Shown here piece by piece: positions 11,791-21,894 of a stretch of DNA of 34,111 bases. Under the pieces are notes generated by a model. It was not told the origin of the DNA. It saw only the letters and a program-made list of their open reading frames with translations, and ran no database searches. The position numbers and the translations under genes are program-made. Position 1 is the first letter of the stretch; the number at the start of each line of letters is the position of its first letter. The DNA is from Parasitella parasitica (taxonomy: Eukaryota; Mucoromycota; Mucoromycetes; Mucorales; Mucoraceae), in NCBI GenBank assembly GCA_025201805.1, contig MU619368.1, positions 12,346-46,456 of the forward strand, read 5' to 3'.

Positions 11791-13360
11791 GATGCCTACA
11801 TCTTTTCTTTTTGTTTTCTAGTATTTCAATCATGATCTCTTCATAGAATGTGTGTTATGCTATCAAAACAGAACCTATTTCTGACGGTCCACCAAGGTTT
11901 CTAATTCGAAATCATTTGGGAGCTATCATGACTTATTCATATAAAGTATCATCATTGTCATACTAATAAAAGACATTCAAAAATTAAGGGCTTGAAGTTT
12001 TTGCTTTGGAAGAAATGTTATCTGGATTGATCGTTCGAAAAATAGTTGAGAAAAATTAATAGTTTATAATAGTTTTATAACATGTAACTGATACAGATGA
12101 ATTCAAAATATATTCAAGATGTCAAGAAAGCATGGAGGATTGGATCAAAGTCTTTCATGTAAGCCTAAACGTGTTGTACATGGCGACGTTTTAATATATT
12201 AAACGAAAATGTCTTGGGAAATGAGAAGAACCATTGTAGCCACTTTATGCAAAATGTAGCTTAATAACTGGCCATAGTCTTTAAGTATTTCTATAAGATT
12301 CGAGGATTTTGCGTCGAAATGACATCTAAAAAGGATAAAGCTCCCTTTATCCTTAAGTTATATTTATCAAAACCTTACATAATACACGTTTAGGTATTAG
12401 AGTTTTGTTTCAGCTATGTTTCAAGCCCTTGTTTGTAGCTGTATCTGCATTTCTCATAGAAAAAAACTATTTTTTGACCAATTTTTGGGAGATTTCAAAA
12501 TTATGTCGAGCATAAGGCTGGAAGATCCTAAAAATCAATAATTTACAAAATCGGTTGTACCTTTACCAAATCTCGATGTTTTATTGATCGGTAAAACGAA
12601 TTGAGTGGTATTAATACTATCAAATGAATGTGAATATATACTATTCGTTAATCTCATTATGTGTGAAAATTTGAATACATATCAAAAAAATTATTAAAAA
12701 AAAAAAGTATATGATATTCGCATATGTGATAAACATCATTTTTTGTCAGACTATAAAGAAACTTAAATTATGGCTCTTTGTGCTACACTACGTCAAAATG
12801 ACTGCAGCAAGTCGATTATGCATGGATTGAATCATGTTGAAAGCCCTTTACTCTGAATCGATTCAGTATAATATTTCGTTCCTGTAACAGTTTATAGTAT
12901 CAATGGGGCTTGGATTTGCTTGTATTTTTAGTTGTAATGAGTCTCATGCTATTTCTGTACAATTGCGAGCTTCTTCGTGAGCAGTAGATATTGAAATCAA
13001 ATCATAAACTTGGCTCTCCAGTATATGTGTTATCTTGGTACAAAAACTAATGATTTATTCTGCTGAAACATAGAAGATTTTATTACTTCGATGCAAGAGT
13101 CAATACAATGACATTGAAAACTCAGAAATGTATGGAAATAGATCAATAATGCATTATTTTCTGTAAAATAAACGATATATGGAGTAATTAAGCAATATAT
13201 TTTTTAGTCTGAAACTTTGCAAAGTACGACATGAACGAGTCTGCGGAGAGGCATACCGGTGTTGATGCAGATGCAAACTAACGTTACGTCTGTGACGTTT
13301 GATACCTGGCTTAATTTATGAGTTTTTCTTCTACTTTTCGTCTACTATTCAAGATATCAA
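11791..13360. other. Intergenic 1.6 kb, no gene seen
   Basis: AT-rich and stop-rich in all frames. The first 100-150 bases are probably the uL1 3' untranslated region, and the last few hundred the promoter of the Mgm1-like gene. No RNA gene or repeat could be recognised. Confidence 0.5.
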
Positions 13361-15991
13361 ATGCTTAAGGTACCGAAAAACCCAGGCTTAGCTCGTTGTC
13401 ATGGTTACCACAAGACGTCGATACGATTATATCACATTGATCAACATTTAAGGCGGCATGTAGCGAGACCGAGAGTGCCAATCATAGCAAACTCAGCAGT
13501 AATAACAGCACCAGTATTGCAACATCAACAACGTTCAATATCCATTATACCCACCGTTGCTCGAGTAGCATTCTCAGCTGTGAGATTGCCGTTGTTTCTT
13601 GCAGGCACTGCTGTGGCAGGAGCAACTGTTGCGTCTAATAAGTTACAGGGCAAGTACATGGCTTTGATAGCAAATCTCGAGATATATTCTCATCTTTCTC
13701 TAGATTTAGCAGATATGGGGTCCACGTTTGTGAACGATGCTAAAAGTATATTAAATAGCGTTGGTGAAAGTATACAAGATATAGATATTCAAATACCCGA
13801 AATGAACATCAAGCTGTCGGATTTAGTGAGCGATATTATGGCTGCTGCGAGAGATAAGACACAATCCATCAACCACATTTTTAACTCGACATTTCCAAAG
13901 CGTGAAGAAAATCATTCATCGTCAGAGCAGATAGAACAATCGACTGTGCCGATAACTGACACAAACAAGGAATTGCATGATTTGAAGCAGCAAATCATTG
14001 AGGAACAAGAGGAGGAGGATGAAGTGGACTATGAAGCTCTGGCGAAAGATGCAGCAATAAGGATGAAACACCAAGATCACCAGTTTATTTTATTGTGCCG
14101 AAAATTTGCAAGTATTCGAGCTACGTTGATGTCTATTCAGCATCGAGTAATCCCTAATGTTCCATCCATTGTCATGATTGGATCAAGGCATAACCACCAA
14201 GTCGTCATTGAATCTATACTCGGTCAATCCTTTGCACTTGCAGACACTTTTTATGAAAACAACAGAACCTTGGAATTTTATTTCATCAATAATTCAGATT
14301 TGAAGGAGCCAAAAATACAAATCAATGGACAAGAGACGTTAATTTCTGTCGCGGAAGCAGAGCAACTTGTACAGAAACTGATCTCTGAAGACCAAGATGC
14401 AATTCAGATCTCCATTTACGGGCCAGATGTGCCCTACCTCAACCTTTACGATATACCCGAGGATAACCGTGAATTGTGCGAGAAATATATTGGACATGAT
14501 CTCAATACGGTAATCATGGCAGTATACGACACAACAGTACCCTCATCTGAAAGCAGGACGTCAAAACTATGCGAGAAATATGATCCTTTAGGGAGAAGAA
14601 CAGTAGGAATATTGACCAAGAGTCATCATCCTCCACAAGAGTCAACAGTACCATCATCTGAAGACCAAGAGGAGCAAGGGAATTCTGTCTTAAGCAAAGA
14701 ATCAACCATCCCAGCCTCATCTGTCGTTGGCAATTACCGTCCACCGCTGAGCCTTGGCTATATCGATATGACGCACGAAGCTACCGATATGGAAAAGGAG
14801 AAACGACTCTTGCGCCACCATATTTTTGGTATCGTTGAGCAATCCATGGGTCGATCTATTTACAACATTGCTGATTCCATCCAGAATGAATTGGAGGAGA
14901 CCAGCTACCTTTTCAAGGTGATTTACAATGATCATACAATGACAGCAGCCTCTTATTTGACAGACTCTATGGATGAACTAAAGCGTGGATTTAAGCAATT
15001 TGCCTCCTCATTGGGAAAACCGCAATTGCGAGCAGAGGTGCGAAATCTATTAGAGCAAAATGTACTGAATGTATGTGCCGAACAATATTGGTCTGATGCA
15101 AAAATTTTGGATCTAGCGAAAGCAGACGCTGACGAGTTTTACTGGCTGTACAAAATGGACTTGGCATCAGCCGCTATCACAAAAAGTGGCATTGGCCGCA
15201 TCACAACCCAACTCGTCATTGATGTGATAATAAACAACATGCAGCATCTAGTTAAAATGGATCCATTTCAGCACCATCCTAGAGTTCAGAAGCAAATTGT
15301 GGATTTAACAGGCGATATGCTGAGGCAGAGGTTTTTGGCCACGAGTGATCAAGTAGAAAACACAATTAAGCCATACAAATATGAGGTTGAGGTCACTGAT
15401 GAAGAGTGGAAAGATGGCGTGAAAAGAACCATCAAACTCTTGGAAAAGGAATTAGCTATGTGCGAGGATATGCTTTGGATGCTGAAAAGGAACATTGGAA
15501 GGAAAAGACTGCGAAGTGCTATTAAACGAGTTTTGAATGAAGAAAAAGTACATCTTGTGGAAGAAGATGCCGAACAACCACATCGCTTTCTTGAGAAGGC
15601 AAAAGAAGCCTTGTTTTTGCAAGATCGTGCCATGATTATTAAGTACCGACTGGCTGCTTTGAAAAGTAGGCAGTGCAAAACCTCTGACAACAAACAGTAT
15701 TGCCCTGAGGCTTTTTTGAACATTATCGCAGAGAAATTAACGTATACAGCCGTCATGTTTATCCAAGTGGAATTGTTGAATGATTTTTTTTTCAATTTCC
15801 CATTGGAAGCCATTGACGATCGCATTGTCCATCCAATGTCAATGACCCAGATTGACAAATTTGCTAAAGAAAATCCATCAGTCCAAAAGCATCTTATTCT
15901 GCAAGATCGAAAAATGAAACTGGAAGAGGTGATGGACATGCTCAAATACCTAGTAAAAAGACATGGTATTGATCCGCCCAGTAAATACTAG
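13361..15991 (+). CDS. Mgm1/OPA1-like mitochondrial dynamin with degenerate GTPase domain
   Basis: A single uninterrupted frame of 876 aa. The N-terminus (1-60) is rich in Arg/His with almost no acid, a likely matrix-targeting presequence, and is followed by a membrane segment at about 66-92. A coiled region with an acidic stretch (EEQEEEDEVD, 214-223) precedes the dynamin core. The stalk and C-terminal part match fungal Mgm1/Msp1, notably the block around 781-815 (CPEAFLNIIAEKLTYT, then VELLNDFFFNFPLE). The family drives mitochondrial inner-membrane fusion and cristae shaping by GTP hydrolysis. Here the GTP-binding motifs are damaged: the P-loop is G274-SRHN-H-Q-V instead of G-x4-G-K-S/T, the switch I Thr aligns with Asn300, DxPG reads DIPE (364-367), and TKxD reads TKSH (419-422). 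The frame is otherwise intact, so a pseudo-GTPase paralogue is likelier than a dead gene. It is the only multi-kilobase gene here without introns. Confidence 0.82.
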   Translation: MLKVPKNPGLARCHGYHKTSIRLYHIDQHLRRHVARPRVPIIANSAVITAPVLQHQQRSISIIPTVARVAFSAVRLPLFLAGTAVAGATVASNKLQGKYMALIANLEIYSHLSLDLADMGSTFVNDAKSILNSVGESIQDIDIQIPEMNIKLSDLVSDIMAAARDKTQSINHIFNSTFPKREENHSSSEQIEQSTVPITDTNKELHDLKQQIIEEQEEEDEVDYEALAKDAAIRMKHQDHQFILLCRKFASIRATLMSIQHRVIPNVPSIVMIGSRHNHQVVIESILGQSFALADTFYENNRTLEFYFINNSDLKEPKIQINGQETLISVAEAEQLVQKLISEDQDAIQISIYGPDVPYLNLYDIPEDNRELCEKYIGHDLNTVIMAVYDTTVPSSESRTSKLCEKYDPLGRRTVGILTKSHHPPQESTVPSSEDQEEQGNSVLSKESTIPASSVVGNYRPPLSLGYIDMTHEATDMEKEKRLLRHHIFGIVEQSMGRSIYNIADSIQNELEETSYLFKVIYNDHTMTAASYLTDSMDELKRGFKQFASSLGKPQLRAEVRNLLEQNVLNVCAEQYWSDAKILDLAKADADEFYWLYKMDLASAAITKSGIGRITTQLVIDVIINNMQHLVKMDPFQHHPRVQKQIVDLTGDMLRQRFLATSDQVENTIKPYKYEVEVTDEEWKDGVKRTIKLLEKELAMCEDMLWMLKRNIGRKRLRSAIKRVLNEEKVHLVEEDAEQPHRFLEKAKEALFLQDRAMIIKYRLAALKSRQCKTSDNKQYCPEAFLNIIAEKLTYTAVMFIQVELLNDFFFNFPLEAIDDRIVHPMSMTQIDKFAKENPSVQKHLILQDRKMKLEEVMDMLKYLVKRHGIDPPSKY

Positions 15992-16983
15992 CAATCTAAT
16001 TGACTATAGATAGCACCTTGTAATTTACTAATATACTTGAATAAAGACTATTTGGATACTAGTTATCCGATCAAATTGCCATTCCTGAGAATCTTGATCT
16101 TGATCTTTTTGACTTTTGTCGCGCGTATCTCGTTACACACAAACAACAATTTGATTTCATCTTACTAAGGTGCGTAAAACTATTTACCGAGGCAATATCG
16201 AGGTAAAATACGAGAATGATATTAAAAAAAACGTTAGAAGACAACTTTTCCATTAATTGCATGTTTACCGACATGCCAATATATTTCACTACATATGCAT
16301 ATATGTAGAGTTTCTTTGCATAAATGCAAACTGCTATAAATATCTGAATAACGAGTAAGGCAAGGATGGGATTTTCTTGGCAAATACAGGATAGACAGCA
16401 TTAGACATGTCGCCAAAACGTATTGCCTGATAGTACTGCATTAATGTTACTAAAAAATCTAAATGGCAATGGAAAGTTACACATTAGATGAGCCACGCCA
16501 CGTATACTGTGACTAATAAGCTCATCTGGCACAAGACTGCACTACCATTACTTTTGACTAATATTCTATTTATCCTTATGGCTATAATGGAGATCAATAG
16601 TAGAATAGATCTCCCTAATGGGTCCTATATAATTTTCCAGTTTTGAACGCATCCAGTGTAAACTTAAACACAATTGGCTTTTTATACTGTCATAGAGTTT
16701 CATTTTCGTACTAGTTGATTTTATTTCTATTTTTGGGAGTATTGGCGACTGTGTAATGCAAATGTGGGCATCTCGATAGCCGAAGTGTAAGGATAGTAAA
16801 ACGTTATTTGATTTGTGTCACTGAATAGAATTATCATATGTATACGATTTGATTGAGAACATTAAATATTTTTTATCGCAAAGAGTAGTAGATAGTAGTA
16901 GCAGTGGGGGTAAAATTGTACATTTTCGATGGTTGTGCTAGGATATATATTTACAATGGGAATCCTGACAGCAACTTTATGAT
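15992..16983. other. Intergenic 1 kb, no gene seen
   Basis: AT-rich sequence between the convergent Mgm1-like and WWE-like genes. Apart from two neighbouring short palindromes (16289-16330), I see no structured element and no supported coding frame. Confidence 0.5.
16289..16330. repeat. Two adjacent short inverted repeats
   Basis: The first palindrome has perfect 8-base arms, ctacatat (16289-16296) and atatgtag (16301-16308), around a 4-base spacer. The second has perfect 7-base arms, tttgcat (16315-16321) and atgcaaa (16324-16330), around 2 bases. A TATA-like string ctataaata follows within about 12 bases. This could be a paired factor-binding site or chance in AT-rich DNA. Confidence 0.6.
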
Positions 16984-17193
16984 TTATGCGCGGAGCCGAG
17001 CAATAGAGTAAGAATACCCGTTGTATATCAGTGTCATCATTGATGTATCAACGTAAATTGGTCCTTGGAATGCCTCACTTGTAACCCAACTGGCTTGATT
17101 GCCACTCCAAAGCTTTTCGATTTGCATCTGTGCTGTGGAATCGAGACAAAGCCAACATTGCCCTGAAGAATATAGCCATTTTGTTATTGCCAT
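16984..17193 (-). CDS. Small WWE-domain-like protein (69 aa)
   Basis: A single-exon frame from ATG at 17193 to TAA at 16984. The pattern resembles a stand-alone WWE domain: Trp6 and Trp14 spaced around a short turn, then AQMQIEKLW matching the family's Q..IE..(Y/W) helix, then a strand region with GPIYVDTSMMTL (family: Y.VD...M) and a closing YSYSIARLR with the family's terminal Arg. WWE domains bind ADP-ribose units or mediate contacts in ubiquitin and ADP-ribosylation systems. A free-standing 69-residue WWE protein is unusual. The assignment rests on visual motif match; the frame is short, so a chance frame cannot be excluded, but its Trp-rich, motif-ordered composition is unlike the random frames around it. 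Confidence 0.5.
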   Translation of the reverse strand: MAITKWLYSSGQCWLCLDSTAQMQIEKLWSGNQASWVTSEAFQGPIYVDTSMMTLIYNGYSYSIARLRA

Positions 17194-17989
17194 TTGAAAG
17201 AATATTAATTTTTTATCCAGTTTTTTTTTTCAGGAAATTTGAAGCTTCTTATATATTTTTATTGCCGTTGATATGTTACACGGTATACCAAAATTGCAAC
17301 TATTATTATCTTGTAAAGATTTATTTGGAAAACTGCTGCTATAAAATTAACCTGAATAAAACTCGTTCTCCGAAATGTAGAAGGAAATAATCTCTATCAG
17401 TGCTTTCAAGATCTTCTGGTTGGTTTTGTATAATACAGGATGTATTTTGTGCCTAGAGAAGAGGAGAGAGGGGGGGAGTGTTCTTAAAACAGAAATCGTA
17501 AGCCCAGGATATTTTCTCATGGCCTATTGTCTGCTCATTCATTGTTTACGAAAATTTGTTGCTGCTTGGTAAACTGTAGATTCCGTCTACTTTATCAGTT
17601 TTAGCATATTATTTATGTGTTGATCCTTTGTTAAATCACAAGCTTCATATGATATATAAATCCATGTATAACAGAATACTCTTTTTTTATAATGTCAATT
17701 AAACTAAATTGGACATGCTCGTAATGAGATGTTTAGTCTTCTTTGTCGCAATATCAACATATGCTAAAATCATGTAGTCATTCAGAAGCACAAAATAAAA
17801 AAAAGAGCCGGGATGTTATATGTAGCATATCTCAATTAAGAATGACCGAATTGAAGGAATCAAAAATAGCCTTTTTCATTTTGCATTTAACTCTGTTACA
17901 CAGCAGTGTCTTGATGAGTTAACAAAAGTACCACAGATAAATCGAGTATGAATCGCTTCAAAAGAACAGTTCGAAAAGTTTGATAAGAC
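17194..17989. other. Intergenic 0.8 kb, no gene seen
   Basis: AT-rich, with a purine-rich patch at 17456-17480 that includes a seven-G run. It probably holds the promoter of the WWE-like gene and the 3' flank of the SERP1-like copy. No supported frame. Confidence 0.5.
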
Positions 17990-18339
17990 CTAATAAAGAG
18001 TTAGAAACTCGGCCATTCTGCCGTATGTACAATAATTCATACTTCCACCAAAGATTGCAAAAAGGAAAACACCCAATGCGAAAAAGGAGATATCAACACT
18101 TCTAGGGTCTCTAAATTTCTGTAATCAATGTCAATATAAGTCTAGAAATGACATTCAAGTATTAAGCGTATCTCATACCTGGATTGCCTTATAACATATA
18201 AGCCCCTTCCTGGATTGATACTTGTGCTTGAGCTTGTTTGTTTTACAAATTTGGGGATTCAATGAGTCATTTATAGCCTGCAATTTTGCTTGGGTTAATC
18301 ACAAAACGTCAAAACTTTTATCATTTAAAAATGTACCAT
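17990..18339 (-). CDS. SERP1/RAMP4-like small ER membrane protein, divergent copy (76 aa)
   Basis: Three exons: the ATG alone at 18339-18337, then 18277-18179 and 18118-17990, giving 76 aa. The gene was found by its match to the copy at 18738-19033: same intron directly after ATG (donor GTACAT), same GCT second codon, same phase-0 second intron. The last exon aligns without gaps over 27 residues (10 identical, most others conservative), ending in FAIFGGSM against FALFGGGM. The membrane segment is around residues 43-61. After it this copy diverges: instead of the short MQVICQM end it carries about 15 extra residues to TLY. The N-terminal exon is longer and rich in Lys. SERP1/RAMP4/Ysy6 proteins are tail-anchored ER components associated with the Sec61 translocon. 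The altered tail may mean changed or lost function; frame and splice sites are intact. Confidence 0.55.
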
Positions 18340-18737
18340 TTCGTTTAAGAGGAAGAAAAGGGTTGATGTATACCCTCATTGTTCTTGATCTACTATATAG
18401 CATTTATTTCTAAAAGAATGCGACAAATAACATGGCAAGTTGTGATTGGGAACCAGAAGTATAAATACTTTAATGGAACCATTCCTAGTAGCTTTTACTA
18501 TCACCGATTCCATCATAATAGAGTTCAAGTAATTTCTGAAATTAGTGAAAGAATGAGCTAAAAAAAATTACGATCTATCATCGACCAATATAATTACATT
18601 TGCAAAAGCTTTTATTTGGATATACTTATATTTGATGCTGTTGTAACTAAAATTTGATGAGAGTTACGAAAAAGTTGTGGTATTCAAAGGAAAATATCGA
18701 TAAGTTGTAAAATGGCTACAGAGAAAACAGTTAATAA
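18340..18737. other. Spacer between the tandem SERP1-like genes
   Basis: About 400 AT-rich bases between the stop of the upstream copy (18738) and the start of the downstream copy (18339), both on the minus strand. Presumably the 3' end of one and the promoter of the other. Confidence 0.45.
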
Positions 18738-19033
18738 CTACATCTGACAAATGACTTGCATCATACCTCCACCAAATAAAGCAAAACACAGAATACCTAT
18801 AGCCCAATACGAATAATTGGTTTTGGGAACGGTCTTGATTTTCTATAGTCGATATTAGTGGCTATATCGCATCACTGGCTATGGAATCAGCAATTACCTC
18901 TGCTACTATGCCCTTGGCAGATCTGTTCTTATAGATTTGGTTCTTTTGACGAAGTGTAGGAGTGGAAGCCTAGTCGAAAAAATATTGTTGTTAATTTCCA
19001 GTTATATTTTAGCATTATATCAGGCTGTACCAT
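18738..19033 (-). CDS. SERP1/RAMP4/Ysy6 stress-associated ER membrane protein (59 aa)
   Basis: Three exons: ATG at 19033-19031, then 18969-18898 and 18842-18738, giving 59 aa (mammalian RAMP4 has 66). The N-terminal half is basic and polar (ASTPTLRQKNQIYKNRSAKG), like the RQ..AN.K..KN pattern of the family. The C-terminal half is a single membrane segment (about 36-56) ending FALFGGGMMQVICQM, matching the G-S-x-I-x-Q-I-I type end of RAMP4. These tail-anchored proteins bind the Sec61 channel and ribosome and stabilise membrane proteins during ER stress. The first intron follows the ATG directly (donor GTACAG) and is required because TAG is in frame just before the GCT codon. A related gene lies 400 bases downstream on the same strand. 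Confidence 0.68.
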
Positions 19034-19248
19034 ATTTTAAGATGGTGAGAAGTAAAAGAAGCAAAATAATTTGAATTGTCTGGTTTATTTAATTATTGAA
19101 CATGGCAAGTTTTTATTGGTTTAGTTAGTGGGTAGGCAGCATTGGAAACCCAAAATCAAGAGAAAGGTACACCTTATTCGGAAAATTGACAATCAATTTC
19201 CGAATAAGGCGAATGTAAATTGTATATGTATGCGCAAATTGCCAAAAT

Positions 19249-20092
19249 CTACCAAGGCATAGCCTTGCCTTCAAAATCATAATAACCACCATTCTCTTCT
19301 TTGCCAAATTTAGCAAGATTTGCAAGTTGACCAGACACAGATTGCTCTGTTGAAACCGGAGCGTCTTCACCACCCATATCTGTTGCCACCCATCCTGGAT
19401 GAGAAGCAAAAACAACGAAATTCTCCTTACCCAGTTTATTAGCTGTCATTTTTGTAAGCATATTAATGGAAGCCTTGGAAACACAATAAGCAACACCAAA
19501 TCCCCAACCATCACTATCCTCCATTTGACTGATAGAACCAAGAATAGAAGACATGTTGAGAATCTTTTTAACTTTGTTTTGCCCCCGTTTACGAAGAACT
19601 GGAAGGAAAGCTTTCGTGATCTCGTTGACAGAGAGAAGATTTGTCTCTAAAACACGAATCAACTCTTCCTTGGAGCTATAGTGTATAGTTATATGCGCTG
19701 TAGATCTGTCCTCGTCGTTGATCTGTGTAGTTGGCTTACCTAGCTTCAAAATCAAGACCCATCGTACCACAAATACCAGCATTGTTAATCAAGCAATCAA
19801 CACCCTCTGGTGCTTTAGATTCTATTTCAGCAGCTGCAGCCTATTCATTACAGTTTGTTTAAAAAAATATCGTCAAATTTCATCATATATCACAAACTTT
19901 GATAGACTCATCGCTTAAAGCATCTAATTTGACAGCAAACACTTTCTTATTATCAACCAGTTCTGATAGAACCTTGGATCCATCAGGATTCCGAGCACAT
20001 GCAAATACAGCGTTACCAGCAGCTGCAATTTGCTTTACAAATTCTAGTCCGATGCCACGAGAAGCACCAGTTACAATATATGTTTTGGCCAT
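19249..20092 (-). CDS. Short-chain dehydrogenase/reductase, C-factor/sniffer type
   Basis: Three exons, 20092-19898, 19840-19740 and 19675-19249, give 240 aa, typical of classical SDRs. The cofactor motif TGASRGIG is at 8-15, NNAG at 84-87, and the catalytic YxxxK is Y162-CVS-K166, with Ser141/142 in MSSI. The HPGWVATDMGG ending (about 200-210) is characteristic of the sniffer / C-factor / carbonyl reductase-like branch. It should be a cytosolic NAD(P)H-dependent oxidoreductase acting on carbonyls or alcohols; the substrate cannot be read from sequence. There is no targeting signal. The first intron uses an unusual donor, GTTTGT, instead of GTAAGT; the frame requires it because the intron carries stops. 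Confidence 0.9.
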
Positions 20093-20381
20093 TGTGATGG
20101 TTTTTGCAGCAATTGATAAAATATAAAAACCAAAGAAATTTCGCTTATAAAACTTTCGAGTGTCTCGGATAAAATATATTCAGGGTAGTAATTAGTAATC
20201 TATTTACTGATGTTTTATAACCCTTTTAATACTTTTTACCAATTCATGTTTCAAAAAGGGTATTGTTATTCGGATAAACAATCAATCTGTCAAGAAATGC
20301 ACCTTTTCAATTTTTACCCATCATAGTGTAAATCATCAATAATCATCTACGAAATACTACTCGTTGCATAAGGCAATGGTA

Positions 20382-20570
20382 TCATACTTTACGTTGGGAG
20401 CGGTCGCTCAAACGAGAGAGAGTGTGCAAGTACTCCTCTCCCTTTAAATCATGAAAATAACAAACAAACAGAAGAGCAAATGCAAATATCATCATTATTA
20501 TCAGTATACTGTAATTCTTTATCCCCTCTATAAGTTTGATTTTTTTTATCTCACTTTTCCCTTGCATCAT
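20382..20570 (-). CDS. Possible small single-span membrane protein (62 aa)
   Basis: A short frame from ATG at 20570. It has a Lys-rich N-terminus (GKSEIKKIKLIEGIKN), one clear hydrophobic span (SILIIMMIFAFALLFVCYF) and a polar tail with several Arg/Ser. Nothing identifies a family. The basic-hydrophobic-polar order would suit a small membrane protein, but a frame of this size can arise by chance in AT-rich DNA. Confidence 0.27.
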   Translation of the reverse strand: MMQGKSEIKKIKLIEGIKNYSILIIMMIFAFALLFVCYFHDLKGEEYLHTLSRLSDRSQRKV

Positions 20571-21481
20571 GGAAGTAGTATTTGAGTAATAGCTACTTCA
20601 AGTATCGGAATTTATATCAATAGTTGAATAAGCGTAATCTATTTTTTCTCTACTTACATTAATCAGAAGTAAAAGATGAGTAAGCAACAGGTTTCCTTAA
20701 ATATTGTAAAGTTCGTATTCAGAGTACTTACCGTATTATTAAACGGCTCATACGATTTTTGTTAATTCTAGAATATAATGGTTTCTTATAAGCTTATACG
20801 CTTACAGTTGGCTTTAGTATTCTTTTTCTTTTGATTTCACCCTTTGATGTGTCAATTTCCCAAACTCAATACTGAACGCAATGCAGGAATATACTCATAA
20901 CTCAACACGACATGTTTATGGACAATAGATACAATCTAACATCACATTCTCTAAATTACACCATTTTTTACACACTTACACCTTATTCCCCTATCAGTCC
21001 ACTTAGATTCATCATAGTATACAAACCATCATATATTTTCCATGTAATAAAGATGATCTTTACTAGCTTAATACACAACCGTTTTATTCGAATAATTTCT
21101 CATTCTGCTAAATCAGTATGAACGTTGGCATACGACCAGTGTCTCAACATTGGAAAACCACCTTGTTGAAACAAGAAAAGATAAAAACCAAAAGTTAACG
21201 AGATACAAAGACTTTATGATACTTTAAGATCGACATTGCATACCTTTTACAACTTCGTAAATTTATGGTGACTTATTTAGATCACTAATTGACAAGACTA
21301 TAAATTTCCAGTAACAATCTACTTGACAGGGTATGATGTAAGGTATACAACAAGGGCTACACGTCTTTGATCTGACAGTGTCTAAATCTCTATCCTGGTG
21401 CTCAGATCTAAGTTACTACGGGAATAACCTTCTTGACTTGAACCAGAGACTTTATTCAAGCGTATCACATCAGATCATTGA

Positions 21482-21509
21482 ATCTTCAATCTTCAATTTT
21501 CAATCTTCA
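21482..21509. repeat. Short tandem repeat, 4 x 7 bp (atcttca)
   Basis: Four consecutive heptamers; the third has one mismatch (attttca). It lies in intergenic DNA about 400 bases beyond the MPP alpha stop. Confidence 0.8.
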
Positions 21510-21894
21510 AATCGAAGTATATTGCCATAATCTCATATCTATAATTAAGACAGATCAAATGGTAACCATTATAATCGCTATATAAGGTAGCTGCTGAAAA
21601 ATTTGTTGCGTTACTGTTCCTACGGAGCGCAGTTTAGGGTCATTTGAGTAGAACAGTCGATAAAAATCCATCAAATGTTGCCGATCGTGGAGACACGTCG
21701 TATATCACTAGCAAAAACTGGCTGATGACATTCTGAGCATGGCTCGATTGTTTTATTAACTGACAATAAAGCAAGAACAGTCAATCTATAAGATGGCTTA
21801 ATTTACATGAAGAAGGGAGTGTGGTGGATGGTTGAAAAAGGGGGGGAAATGAACATATAAATCAATAAAATTACAAAAGAAAAGAAATCTAAAT

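Larger units (their letters stand above)
20093..21894. other. Intergenic 1.8 kb with one weak small frame
   Basis: AT-rich DNA between the SDR promoter and the MPP alpha 3' end. Apart from a possible 62-codon membrane-protein frame (20382-20570) and a short tandem repeat (21482-21509), I see nothing supported. A G-run at 21840-21847 is close to the MPP alpha stop. Confidence 0.45.

Noticed and set aside
12139-12202. Possible mini-gene starting MSRKHGGLDQSL
   Set aside because: Only about 20 codons, and no downstream acceptor gives a longer frame.
15349-15945. 198-codon minus-strand frame
   Set aside because: Antisense to the Mgm1-like gene, whose family match is clear; the Ser/Phe-rich composition is typical of a shadow frame.
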